This document shows, in pieces, positions 48,145 to 59,444 of a DNA stretch of 64,000 nt (positions are counted from its first letter, which is position 1; every line of letters begins with the position of its first letter). The notes under the pieces were generated by a model, which did not search any database, was not told where the DNA came from, and saw only the letters and a program-made list of their open reading frames with translations. The translations under genes were made by a program, and so were the position numbers. Source of the stretch: Megalobrama amblycephala (taxonomy: Eukaryota; Chordata; Actinopteri; Cypriniformes; Xenocyprididae); NCBI RefSeq assembly GCF_018812025.1, contig NC_063053.1, forward strand, positions 9,556,123 through 9,620,122, in the 5' to 3' direction.

Positions 48145-48948
48145 ACGGAAGAGGATTAGGGCCAAGCAATAATAAAAAAATAAAACCATCTCGAGATTAA
48201 AGTTGTTAATTTCGAGAAAAAAGTCGAAATAAAATGTTGAGAATAAACTCGTTAAATTACGAGAAAAAACTCATTAAATTTCGAGAAAAATGTCGAGATA
48301 AAATGTTGAGAATAAAGTCATTAAATTACGAGAAAAAACTCGTTAAATTTCTAGAAAAATGTCGAGATAAAATGTTGAGAATAAAGTCATTAAATTACAA
48401 GAAAAAACTCGTTAAATTTCGAGAAAAAAGTTGAGATAAAATGTTGAGAATAAAGTCATTAAATTACGAGAAAAAAGTCGAAATAAAATGTTGAGAATAA
48501 ACTCGTTAAATTACGAGAAAAAACTCATTAAATTTCGAGAAAAATGTCGAGATAAAATGTTGAGAATAAAGTCATTAAATTACGAGAAAAAACTCGTTAA
48601 ATTTCTAGAAAAATGTCGAGATAAAATGTTGAGAATAAAGTCATTAAATTACAAGAAAAAACTTGTTAAATTTCGAGAAAAAAGTTGAGATAAAATGTTG
48701 AGAATAAAGTCATTAAATTACGAGAAAAAAGTTGTTAAATTATGAGAACAAATTCGTTAAATTATGAGAAAAATTTCGTTAAATTTCGAGAAAAAAGTCG
48801 AGATAAAATGTTGACAATAAAGTCATTAAATTATTTATCTCGACTTTTTTCTTGAAATTTAATGACATTTTTCTCATAATTTAACTTTTAATTTTTAAAT
48901 TGAAATGTAATTTTTTTTTATTATTGCTTGGCCCTAATCCTCTTCCGT
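47370..48948. mobile_element. hAT-like minisatellite element, copy 2, with tandem triplication
   Basis: Same termini as 8672-9354 (ACGGAAGAGGATTAGGGCC and its inverse). The flanks ACTTTGTT (47362-47369) and ACTTTGTC (48949-48956) form an 8-bp target duplication. The left terminus recurs at 47758 and 48145, each time preceded by AATCATAATACTTTGTT, so a block of about 388 bases including the flank has been tandemly repeated. No coding capacity. Confidence 0.8.
48213..48720 (+). repeat. 254-base tandem duplication inside the minisatellite
   Basis: Bases from about 48213 recur from 48467 with almost no change, giving two copies of the same fortuitous open frame (48234 and 48488). Confidence 0.85.
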
Positions 48949-48956
48949 ACTTTGTC

Positions 48957-49725
48957 ATAATTTTGAGTTTATGGCTTAAAGTCTAAACTATGTGACACAA
49001 AATCATAATTATGACATATTAAGTCAATTACGAGATAAAAACTACTGTGATATTTGTGAGATAAAAAGTCAAAATTATGACATTAAGTCATTATAAGATA
49101 AAAAAAAATATGACTTACTAGTAAGTGGAAATTGAGACAAAAGTCATAACATGAAAAGTGGATTTTTCATGTCATAATTGACTTTTTTTGTAATGATTGT
49201 TTATCTCATCATTTTGAATTTGTCAATTTCAATGACTTATGACTTTTTACATTTTAACATTTATCTAATAATAACTTAGCATCCCATTTGTCATTTTGAT
49301 GTGTCATAGTTTAGAGTTTTTATTTTGACTTAGTATGTGACAACTTTGACTTATGTCATAATTTTGTGTTGTATCTCAAATATGACAGTATGTTGTAATT
49401 TTGACTTTTTTGTCTCATAATTATGCCCAGTTTCAGGCTTAAACATAGTCCCAGACTAAAATGTTACTGAGATATCTTAAAATATATCAGAGCAATTGTT
49501 TTGTCTCAAGATTTACACCAGTATTGTTTTTATTCTAAGGCATGTTTATAAAAGCTGCTTAAATGTCCCAATTTATCAAAGGCCTACTCCTGGCATTATC
49601 CAAGCCTTGTTTGTGAAACCAGGCTCATATCTCATAGTTTAGACTTTTTATGCCATAATTTCATTTTTAAGATCAAAATTATGACATAGTATGTCATTAT
49701 TTCGACTTTTATGTCATAAGTATTA
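48957..49725. repeat. degenerate AT-rich tandem repeat (GATAAAAAGTCAAAATTATGAC type)
   Basis: Loose repeats of AGTCATAATTATGACAT-like and GAGATAAAAAGTC-like motifs in both orientations. The stretch 49427-49627 within it, bounded by GCCCAGTTTCAGGCTTAAAC and TTTGTGAAACCAGGCTCAT, looks like a separate small inserted element. Confidence 0.45.
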
Positions 49726-50959
49726 TTTACCAAATTCTTCACAGGTTGCTTTGTGCATATTTTCTTATTCACTAAATTTTTTCCTTCTCTCTTTTAAAGC
49801 AGCACTGTTAGTCACAAGCCACCTGCAGCAGTGTTTTTCTTCTAGACCAGCAGAGAATGTTTTTCACTGTGTACAACTGGCAAGTCTTTCACATTTTTGA
49901 GCTGATAAAATACTCCGTTCACATTCAAGAATCCTGGAATCAGAATCGCTCCAGTGTATTTTACAGCTGTATGTAGATTTGGTAGGTAAAAACACTGATA
50001 TGTCCCAGATGGATATTATAGGGCAGTAATGTTTTTCAGGCAAGTTAATTTGAAGAATTTCTGCAAGACATAACTACTCAAAACATATTTTGTCAATTAT
50101 CTGTCCTGAAATGGAGAGGAAAAGTCTGCTTCAATGATCAAATGTTGCTGCTATTAATTTGAGATGAAGAATGTGAGAATCATTAAAGGCCTTCGATAGA
50201 AACATTCACAGGGATGAAATGTGAAGAATTCACAAGCTTCAACAAGAACATGTTTACTCCATCTGGCCTCACCCACTCATGTTTACCACATTTCAACACT
50301 GCTAGTGTTTGTGAGTTCTGCTTTACTAACACAACATTAGAGCCATATTCTCAGTTTAACTGCATGACATTATCAGTGTCATCAGTCAGTATGCTGATAT
50401 TGATGTATAATGCACTCTTGACAGTAGTGATGGGCAACAGTTCATTTCTGTGAACTGGTTCTTATTGGTTCATAAGTTCTTTATACATCATTAAATCTGA
50501 CATCTCAGCCTTGTGTGTGTATACTCATACCCATAAAAGCCATATGCAGGCATCTTAATCTATGATAATAATAAGGGTGTGCATTACATTCAGTAATAAA
50601 AAGTTCTTCTTAGCAAATAAATGGAAGTGCAGTGGTTTTCAAATCAATTTAAGCTAGTTGACAATATTGTTAGGGGATTCAGTGGGATAAGTATAGGTGC
50701 TTAGGGATGGTCTTGTCTGCAGACACGTCCATTGTGATTCTGGGTGGAGAGGTCAGAGGCAGGCCAGGGCAGGTCTTCTATTTTTACAGCCAGGAGAATG
50801 TCAGAACCCTGTTAGCACTTGGGTGGCCAGACTGAATGATTTCGAGAGCACATGAACTAATAATCTCTTTTGCTAGAAGCCATATATGGACTGTTTTAAC
50901 ATGGCATTGAAGTTTTGAAGTTCTAGCCTTACAAGCCATAACACAGGCATTTACATGGA

Positions 50960-50973
<14 letters not shown>

Positions 50974-51003
<30 letters not shown>
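50974..51003. repeat. (TA)n microsatellite
   Basis: About 15 TA units after a GTGTATATGTG lead-in. Confidence 0.95.
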
Positions 51004-51004
<1 letters not shown>

Positions 51005-51213
51005 TATAATTTTTAAAGGCAAGCATCAGTATCAGTATTACTATTTCTCATTTTTCATATTAAACATTTAACCTCTTTTTCACCTAAATAATAAATAATA
51101 CTGTTAGAATGGTTGAATGGAATCTGAAGATGTACAGTACTCCTAAGGGTCTGAATGATGCAGATACACATTAAACTGATTTTATTGTCCAAGAACTACA
51201 TTACTTAAATGTT

Positions 51214-51776
51214 AAAGGGTTAGTTCACCCAAATTTACTCACCCTCATGTCATTCCAAACCCGTAAGACCTTCGTTCGACCTTCAGGATCTTTTTGATGA
51301 AATCTGAGAGCTTTTCTGTTCCTCCATTCCTCCATAAAGAGATCGTAAAACTAATCCATATGAATTGAGTGTTTTAGTCCAAATTTTCTGTAGAGACTCA
51401 ATCGCTTTTTATGATGAACAGATTTAATTTAATTGAGCTTCCGGAAGAGGTTCGGATGAGCTTCTGTTTTTGTTCGCTGATCAATATTTATATGCGAGTA
51501 GAAGCCTAAATTTAATCTGTTCATCATATAAAGCAATCGTGTCTCTTCAGAAAATTTGGACTAAACCGCTCAATTCAAATGGATTAGTTTTACGATCTCT
51601 TTATGAACTTTTTGAAGCATCAAAGTGTCAGTTGCGTAGCTGTCTATATGGAGGGACAGAAATCTCTGACTTCATTAAAAATATCTTTATTTGTGTTCCG
51701 AAGATGAACAAAAGTCGGGTGTGGAATGACATGAGGATGAGTAATTAAAGACAGAATTTTCATTTTTGGGTGAACA
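51214..51776. mobile_element. TTCACCCAAAAATGA-family element, copy 3
   Basis: Left AAAGGGTTAGTTCACCCAAA, right ATTTTCATTTTTGGGTGAAC. The arms are inverted (CTCATGTCATTCCAAACCCG against GGGTGTGGAATGACATGAGG). A further partial copy lies near 62542-62616. Confidence 0.75.
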
Positions 51777-51889
51777 AAGTTCATCTTTATATGTAATTTC
51801 AGAATTACTTCTATAAAAAAATGGTAATACTGCCAAACGTACTGATAAGTATTTATGGTAAAAAATATACTTTAATGTCATTTCTATTG

Positions 51890-52306
51890 AAACTTGTATG
51901 TCATGTATTTAAATATATTTGTTATGATGAACATTTGTAATAATGAAGTTGCAATTTAGTTTAAATGTAACACGCTACAGTTAAAATATTATTATAATCA
52001 AGTACTGTACATGCTTTAGTATGTTAGTCAACACATCAATATAAGTGTACTTCTTTAAAACTTGAAAAAAGATTATTAAAACAATTATTTAAAGTGTACT
52101 ATAAAGAAAAAACTTTTAATGTGACATTATTACTAAGTCCATTTTAAGAAACAGTCATGAAACATACTATCTTTAAGTATACACTTAAGTGGCCTTTTAT
52201 TTCATCAATATTATATTATTTGCAACTATAGTTTTTTAAAATATATACTTTTACGATTTGAAGTTAGTGCACATTCACTACAATTAAGTGCACTTCTTTT
52301 TCACAA
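51890..52306 (+). repeat. dispersed AT-rich repeat family, uninterrupted copy 3
   Basis: It runs from TGTCATGTATTTAAATATAT to AAGTGCACTTCTTTTTCAC and serves as the reference for the interrupted copy at 5405-6140. Confidence 0.6.
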
Positions 52307-54855
52307 GCGAACACATTAAAAAACTTAGCAACCTACAGTAGCAACACCCTAACAACCACCCAAAAACCGCTAGTCTCACTGAGGCGACTGATTTAAGGGC
52401 AAAAACCCATATTCAAACCAAATTCCTGGATTGTAAATAAAGGTTAATTCCCTCCTTTGACTTTTTCTTTTTTCTGCCTGAACTGCTCCTTGCTGAAGGA
52501 GGTGACAGAGGCCAGATGTCAGGTTTGATGAGGTGTGAAATACAGCCATACACCTTTTCTCCCTTCTTCCTAATCTAAAGCCAGCAGACCTTTAGTGCCT
52601 CACACCTCTCTGTCTCTCTCATCACAATGCCAGAACATTTTCCCTGTGCTCCACCAAGGCAATGGTTTTGACCCTAAGGAGTCTTTCCAGAAGCACATTA
52701 TCAATGTGAACTGAACGGGCCAGTCTTTCATTATCTAACAGCATTAGGATAAGGCAAGAATGTGCGGGAGCAGTAACATCAGTCAAGCCTTCAGGCAAAC
52801 TCACCCCACTCTTCTCCCTTCATTTGCTTTGAAAATACCCATGAAATTGATGAGAGTAAGATTTGATTTTCTACTTAAAGTTTTACACTTATGTCCACAA
52901 CCAAGGTACAAGTTGACCAACAACAGTGAAGAATTATAATTGTCCGTAAGACCCTCTCAGGCCAGTTTCATATCCGTATTACCTGACTGAGTCATGTGTG
53001 TCTGTGGTTTCGCACACTGGCTGATCCTACGCATGAAGAATTTGACTCAATGCAGCTGTGCATGGTTGCAGTTATGAGTCACGTATAATATAACTCAAGT
53101 AGAGGAGAAGAGCCCCACTCAAGAATCTGTCACCGCTAAAACATCTGATATCACTCTGTTTCTTATGTTGGTTTGCTTGAGGTTGAAACACCTGTGTGAC
53201 ACTCTCCTACCATTGTCTTCCTTCATACACACATACTGACCATCAAAAGTGCCATTTAATGAGAATTGCAGCTGCTTATTAAACTAATTTAGTCTGTATA
53301 AAACATAAACAATCACAAGAATGACAAACACATTCATATCAGCTTTACAGGGTTCCAATTAGAACTAAAAAGGTTTTATAGACAAATGTTTGCTCCACAA
53401 AACTCTTTATTCTCTACTTCTTTTGAAATGCATCTATACTGGTGCTTTATAGACCCAGAAACCAATATGCTCATTTGAAGAATCTAAAATCAATACCTTT
53501 TAATAGTCAAAGAGATTAGATAGATAGATCATAACAAATCATCTGAGACTTGAATATAAACTGTCAAATTATGTATTCAATTTATTTCTGGGCTAAAAAG
53601 TTGATATTTCAATTTTTATGTAATAGATATTTTATAGGTTGTGTTATATGTTGATAAACTGTTTCAGTTGCGGACAAAATGCTTCTGTAATTTACACTAA
53701 AACAAAACAAATGACTTATAAATTGCTTCTCATTTAAGCTGATGTTTGATTTTAATTTCTTAGTAATTAAACTCAAATCTGCCTCTCTGCCATATGTTTT
53801 TCTAGTTAACACCAAAGCAACACTAACAACTGTAGTTAAAAACAGCATTCTGCGTAATAAAGTTTGTGGCTAAAGCTTGTGGGTTTTCTATGAGCTCAAC
53901 TTTGATGTCATTAAAATGACATCAGTCCAACTACCTGAGGAACTCAATGTTTTTCTGAAGATAACCCCATGTTCAACCAAGCAGGTAACACATCAGAGTT
54001 CAAATTACAGGTTTCTAAATATCCTCCAACACCTCAGCCAGACAAATTACTACCTGCGCTGCAAATCCAGGTGTTGCATGGAGCCGACTGGGTGAAGCAA
54101 TGACCATTCAAAGCGTAAGATCACGTATTGAGTCGCACCACTTACCTTTTCTCCATGGGGCAAGGATGGCAAAAGACTTTTGCCAGCTGAACACCATGCT
54201 TGGTTTCCTCTTCTTAAGACTCATTGTTGATGTGCAAAACTTCAGTAGTTTTCAGTGTCAAGAGGAAAAAACCCCTCCTCAATGGCTTATTCAAGCACAC
54301 CTCATATCGTAATGCTGATTGATCTTCCTTCTCCTCAGCAGAGTGCTCAAATTGTTCAAATGTTCCAGAAATCTGTGCTGCTTTGGGTATATCCAGTTTT
54401 AAACATATTGCCAGAATAGTTTCATACACGAGTGTATGTGAGAGAAGGAGGCTGGTTGTGAAGGAGTGTGTGTGCTGTCCTCTCGCTGAGGAGAATGAGC
54501 AGACTGCCTACAGCAGGACCATCAGCAGCTGGAGGAGGGGTGACGGACTGCCAGATGGAGGGAGGGGAAACCTTTGTGTGTGTGTGTGTAGAGAGAGAGA
54601 GGGAGAGATAGTAGGAGAAGTTGGAAAATGTGCAGTCATATGAATAAGAATTCTTCTCAGAAGAATCCACCTCATTAAAGCTAACATACTGTTGTTGTAC
54701 AAACTTGGGTTTGAGGTCAATCTACATCCACTAAACTCAGCACAATCCTTCAGCCTTGAGCTACATCCACAAAACTTTGCACAGAACATTTTATCTACAT
54801 CTACATTTATTTTCTTCCCCATTTTAGGTCACATATAGGGCCAAAAAAGACGTGT
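52307..54855. other. unique sequence, possible conserved non-coding DNA
   Basis: 52480-53110 has moderate GC content and no repeat signature. A 61-codon open frame on the minus strand (52622-52804) is discussed in the findings. A (TG)n/(AG)n simple repeat lies at 54573-54608. No gene is supported. Confidence 0.4.
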
Positions 54856-55258
54856 TAAATTGTATTGTGGTGTACTTCAAATCCTAACGGTTTTAAATTT
54901 GCTCAGCATTGCAGATAATATAATATTAATGAAAAGGCAAATTAGCCTAAGTGTTTTAAAAAAGCACACTTTTCATGACCTCTTTTAAAAAGTGCACTTT
55001 ATAACCATTTCAAATTGTTTTAAAGTTTCATTTTAAACTGCATTTTAACTGATTATGTTTCAATAATTGTTTTATAAAAGTATTTTGATGTGTTGATTAG
55101 CATACTAAAGCACATGTAAAGTACCTTGAAAATGTATAACTTTAGTGTGTTATTCAATATTAAAGTTACTGTATTTTAAAAGAACTAAATTGCTACATTA
55201 TCATTACAAATCTGTAATTGCAAATATATTTAAGTACATGGCATACAAGTTTAAATAC
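54856..55258 (-). repeat. dispersed AT-rich repeat family, inverted copy 4
   Basis: Carries the complements of the motifs in 51890-52306: GTGTACTTCAAATC, TTTTGATGTGTTGATTAGCA and AAATATATTTAAGTACATGG. It ends exactly where the next miniature element begins. Confidence 0.5.
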
Positions 55259-55541
55259 GCTGTAAAAAAAATAATTGTTGGTTTAACTTTAAAAAATGAG
55301 GTTGCCTTACCTGGTATGCTTTTACCTGGTTGCCTTAAAATTTTGAGTTCATTGAAATTAAAAATTTGAGTTAATACAATGAAGGCGATTGGTTTAATCA
55401 ACAGAAACTCAAAATATTATGTTATATGAACCATAATGAAATATGAAATATCTGAACTACATTAATTATTCAAGTTAATAATTTGACAAAAGAAAAAATG
55501 TTGTGATAACAAATCATGAAAATCATTTTTTTACGATGTAG
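55259..55541. mobile_element. CACTGTAAAAAA-type miniature element, copy 2
   Basis: Left CGCTGTAAAAAAAATAATTG, right AAATCATTTTTTTACGATG. The inside is close to 35525-35756, with an additional duplicated CTTACCTGGT segment. Confidence 0.7.
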
Positions 55542-56936
55542 AAATTGTTATATATACATACACTTCTTTATAACAGTAGATTAATGAAATTACAAATAAA
55601 GAAAAAGCACAAATTTGATTAAACTGCATTTAAGATAAATTTAAACTGTAATAAGTGTCCAAAAACATTATATTCAGTTCAAACTTAAGCATATTCTTTT
55701 AAAGTATATTAAAGTACCCATTTTCAAAGTGTACTTTAAAACTTCAGGGCTTTTAAAACCTATTTAAACTTTTAGACAAGAATTTGACAAGCCAACATTT
55801 TACAAAAAGAAAATGCCAAAGAAACATGAAGCTGAAAAATGTCTTCTCACTAATAGACAAACATATTCGGGCACATTAATGACACTGAGATGTAAAGAAA
55901 ATTGATCAACAAATTGCTCTCAGCATAAATCATGGTTATTTAAACCTCAGTGTCTTTTTCTAAGTTACACATAATTATAAAGCTCATATTTCAATATCCA
56001 ACATTAAATTGTACAAATATGGCCAACCTTTCCTAGAAAAAGATGGAATTCAGATGCACCCACACACTACGGTTTTCACAGTCACAGTGAAAGGCTTTCT
56101 CAGACGCTCCTTAGTTCAGACGTGGGAGGGAAAGTTAGAAAAGTAATGCGGCATTAAATGAAGCGTCCCATTGTTCTGAGAAAATAAACAATGCTGTAAT
56201 TTGTAACATTTCTGTAATGTTTATTACAGCCTAATTATATCTTTTATGACAGATAAGGTTTGTTTTTCTGACACTGCTGCTGACATCTGAAGCCATTCTT
56301 GTTCTCAGTTGTTTTGGTAAAGAACAGGTGAGGACATTAGTTGGGTGACAGGCAAAGTCGAGTGGTTAGAGATCGCCCTGGGCTAGAAGATGAAGCTAAG
56401 AATGGATAATTACCTCAGACAGGCCTGGACAATGCTGAGGTCTCCAAATGCAGTCTCATTGTAAACCAAATGAAGAGCATGAAAGGTTCCCTGGATTTGT
56501 AATGCCTGTTGAATATGATTATTTAATTGCCACTAGCTTGCATAAAACCTTTGTTATGCAGTAAACCATCACACAAAATTTGACTTTTTACTGTAAAGAT
56601 GTTTTTTAGTTCCCGACCCCACACAAACTTTCTAAAACAACTGTTACAACAAAACCACAACTCTGAAAATTGGAAAAACAGACTATCATTATTTGAATTT
56701 TTAGATACAAATAATCTGTTTCTGAAATAATACGTGGTCTTACAATAGCTTTTATAAGATACAAATTACTTGTCCACAAGAACACTTTAAAGTATTTTCT
56801 CAAATAATGCTACATTGTTTTGAGGTGTTATATTTTCATTAAATTGTAATTTTATAAGTCAAAATGTTTAAATAAATATATTACAGTGCCACTTTATAAT
56901 AACTTTATAATAACTTTTTACAAGATATAAATAGGT
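55542..56936. other. unassigned sequence
   Basis: AT-rich on both sides, with a unique moderate-GC block at 56330-56540 that could be conserved non-coding DNA. No gene. Confidence 0.4.
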
Positions 56937-57657
56937 CTCTGATGTCCCCAGAGTGTGTATGTGACGTTTTAGCTCAAAATACCCCACAGATCATTTTTAT
57001 AGCATAATTTGTCACTTTTTGAGGGTGAGCAAAAACGCTATGATTTTTGTGTGTCCATTTAAATGCAAATGAGCTTCTGCTCCCAAGAAGAGGGTGGAGT
57101 TTCAAGAGCTAGTGTTAAAAGTGCCGATTACCTCACGGAGACTCACTTAAAATGTTAGAAACTGTTTAGCCTTTTATGTTCAAACCGAGTCGGACAATGA
57201 TGGAGAGATTCAAGAAGAAGTGATAACATGTAGAATGCAACAGGACGTCTCTGAATGTTTATTTGATTAATTTATGTAGCTGATGTGGAGCCTTAAAGTC
57301 ATTGATTAGTATATTCTGTCATGATAATCTATAAATCGCTTGTGTGGGAACTGTTGTAAGATCCTACAGAGCCAGAGAATATATGCTGCATGAAGATAGA
57401 ACAGGTATAGTTTAGTTTAATTATGGTTATATGTTGTCATCTTGCTTTTATGACATGCTATTGCATTTGTGTTACATACTGTACTGCAATAACATGGCCT
57501 CACCCCTTTTGTTGCATGTTCTCGTGGGAACTTTGAGCTTTGAACTTTGAGTATTGTAACTTTGAGTATTGTAACTTTGCAGACGTTGTTTATGCTCTAA
57601 CAGCAACATTACACACTAACTAAAGTTAAAAAGTGAAATCATAATCAACCATCCCTT
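56937..57657. mobile_element. probable dispersed DNA element (TCACTTTTTGAGGGTGAGC)
   Basis: Blocks such as GTCACTTTTTGAGGGTGAGC, AAATGCAAATGAGCTTCTGC and AAGAGGGTGGAGTTTCAAGA look like a common cyprinid repeat. The right end CATCCCTTTAAA is typical of such elements. Borders are approximate. Confidence 0.45.
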
Positions 57658-57819
57658 TAAATATATTAAAAATAGCATAATAATAATAACATACAATCAG
57701 TGCTGGGATATAAGCTCCATTACTGATTCCAAATTACATAAAAAAAAATTGTAGTTAACGTAATCGATTACGTTACACATTTTAGATAATATGATCTGAC
57801 TACTTTTTGATTACTTTTA

Positions 57820-59442
57820 CAAACCCGATTCCAAAAAAGTTGGGACACTTTACAAATTGTGAATAAAAAGAGAATGCAATGATGTGGAAGTTTCAATTTT
57901 CAATATTTTATTCAGAATACAACATAGATGACATATCAAATGTTTAAACTGAGAAAATGTATCATTTTAAGGGAAAAATTAGTTGATTTTAAATTTCATG
58001 GCATCAACACATCTCAAAAAAGTTGGGACAAGGCCATGTTTACCACTGTGTGGCATCCCCTCTTCTTTTTATAACAGTCTGCAAACGTCTGGGGACTGAG
58101 GAGACAAGTTGCTTAAGTTTAAGAATGTTGTCCCATTCTTGTCTAATACAGGCTTCTAGTTGCTCAACTGTCTTAGGTCTTCTTTGTCGCATCTTCCTCT
58201 TTATGATGCGCCAAATGTTTTCTATGGGTGAAAGATCTGAACTGCAGGCTGGCCATTTCAGTACCCGGATCCTTCTTCTACGCAGCCATGATGTTGTAAT
58301 TGATGCAGTATCTGGTCTGGCATTGTCATGTTGGAAAATGCAAGGTCTTCCAATGAAAGAGACGACGTCTGGATGGGAGCGTATGTTGTTCTAGAACTTG
58401 GATATACCTTTCAGCATTGATGGTGCCTTTCCAGATGTGTAAGCTGCCCATGCCACACTCACTCATGCAACCCCATACCATCAGAGATGCAGGCTTCTGA
58501 ACTGAGCGCTATTAACAACTTGGGTTGTCCTTGTCCTCTTTAGTCCGGATGACATGATGTCCCAGTTTTCCAAAAAGAACTTCAAATTTTGATTCGTCTG
58601 ACCACAGAACAGTTTTCCACTTTGCCACAGTTCATTTTAAATGAGCCTTGGCCCAGAGAAAACGCCTGCGCTTCTGGATCATGTTTAGATATGGCATCTT
58701 TTTTGACCTATAGAGTTTTAGCCGGCAACGGCGAATGGCACGGTGGATTGTGTTCACCGACAATGTTTTCTGGAAGTGGATTGTGTTCACCGACAATGTT
58801 TTCTGGAAGTATTCCTGAGCCCATGTTGTGATTTCCATTACAGTAGCATTCCTGTATGTGATGCAGTGCCGTCTAAGGGCCCAAAGATCACGGGCATCCA
58901 GTATGGTTTTCCGGCCTTGACCCTTACGCACAGAGATTGTTCCAGATTCTCTGAATCTTTGGATGATATTATGCACTGTAGATGATGATAACTTCAAACT
59001 CTTTGCAATTTTTCTCTGAGAAACTCCTTTCTGATATTGCTCCACTATTTTTCGCCGCAGCATTGGGGGAATTGGTGATCCTCTGCCCATCTTGACTTCT
59101 GAGAGACACTGCCACTCTGAGAGGATCTTTTTATACCCAATCATGTTGCCAATTGACCTAATAAGTTGCATATTGGTCCTCCAGCTGTTCCTTATATGTA
59201 CATTTAACTTTTCTGGCCTCTTATTGCTACCTGTCCCAACTTTTTTGGAATGTGTAGCTCTCATGAAATCCAAAATGAGCCAATATTTGGCATGACATTT
59301 CAAAATGTCTCACTTTCAACATTTGATATGTTATCTATATTCTATTGTGAATAAAATACAAGTTTATGAGATTTGTAAATTATTGCATTCCTTTTTTATT
59401 CACAATTCGCACAGTGGCCCCACATTTTTGGAATCGGGTTTG
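57820..59442 (-). mobile_element. Tc1-like transposon, copy C
   Basis: Flanked by TA at 57818-57819 and 59443-59444. The ends CAAACCCGATTCCAAAAAAG and TTTTTGGAATCGGGTTTG are inverted repeats that continue imperfectly inward for about 100 bases. At 1.62 kb it is full-length, with a minus-strand transposase pseudogene. Confidence 0.92.
58030..59090 (-). pseudogene. Tc1-like transposase (copy C), disrupted
   Basis: Minus-strand ATG at 59090 opens MGRGSPIPPMLRRKIVEQYQ. Helix-turn-helix motifs follow: KGVSQRKIAKSLKLSSSTVH and SGTISVRKGQGRKTILDARD. A 33-base tandem duplication repeats FQKTLSVNTIH, and the frame ends near 58632. Beyond it, pieces of the DDE domain (VLWSDESKFEVLFG, MVWGCMSECGMG) lie in broken frames. 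A functional protein would be about 340 residues. Inactive; relevant only as a mobile-element relic. Confidence 0.85.
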
Positions 59443-59444
59443 TA

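Noticed and set aside
48234..48688. Two identical 66-codon open frames with a repeated MLRIxSLNYEKKL motif
   Set aside because: They are translations of the AT-rich minisatellite and its 254-base duplication. They have no splice sites or promoter, and the periodicity is that of the DNA repeat.
58023..58394. A 123-codon plus-strand open frame
   Set aside because: Antisense to the decayed transposase of the Tc1-like element at 57820-59442.
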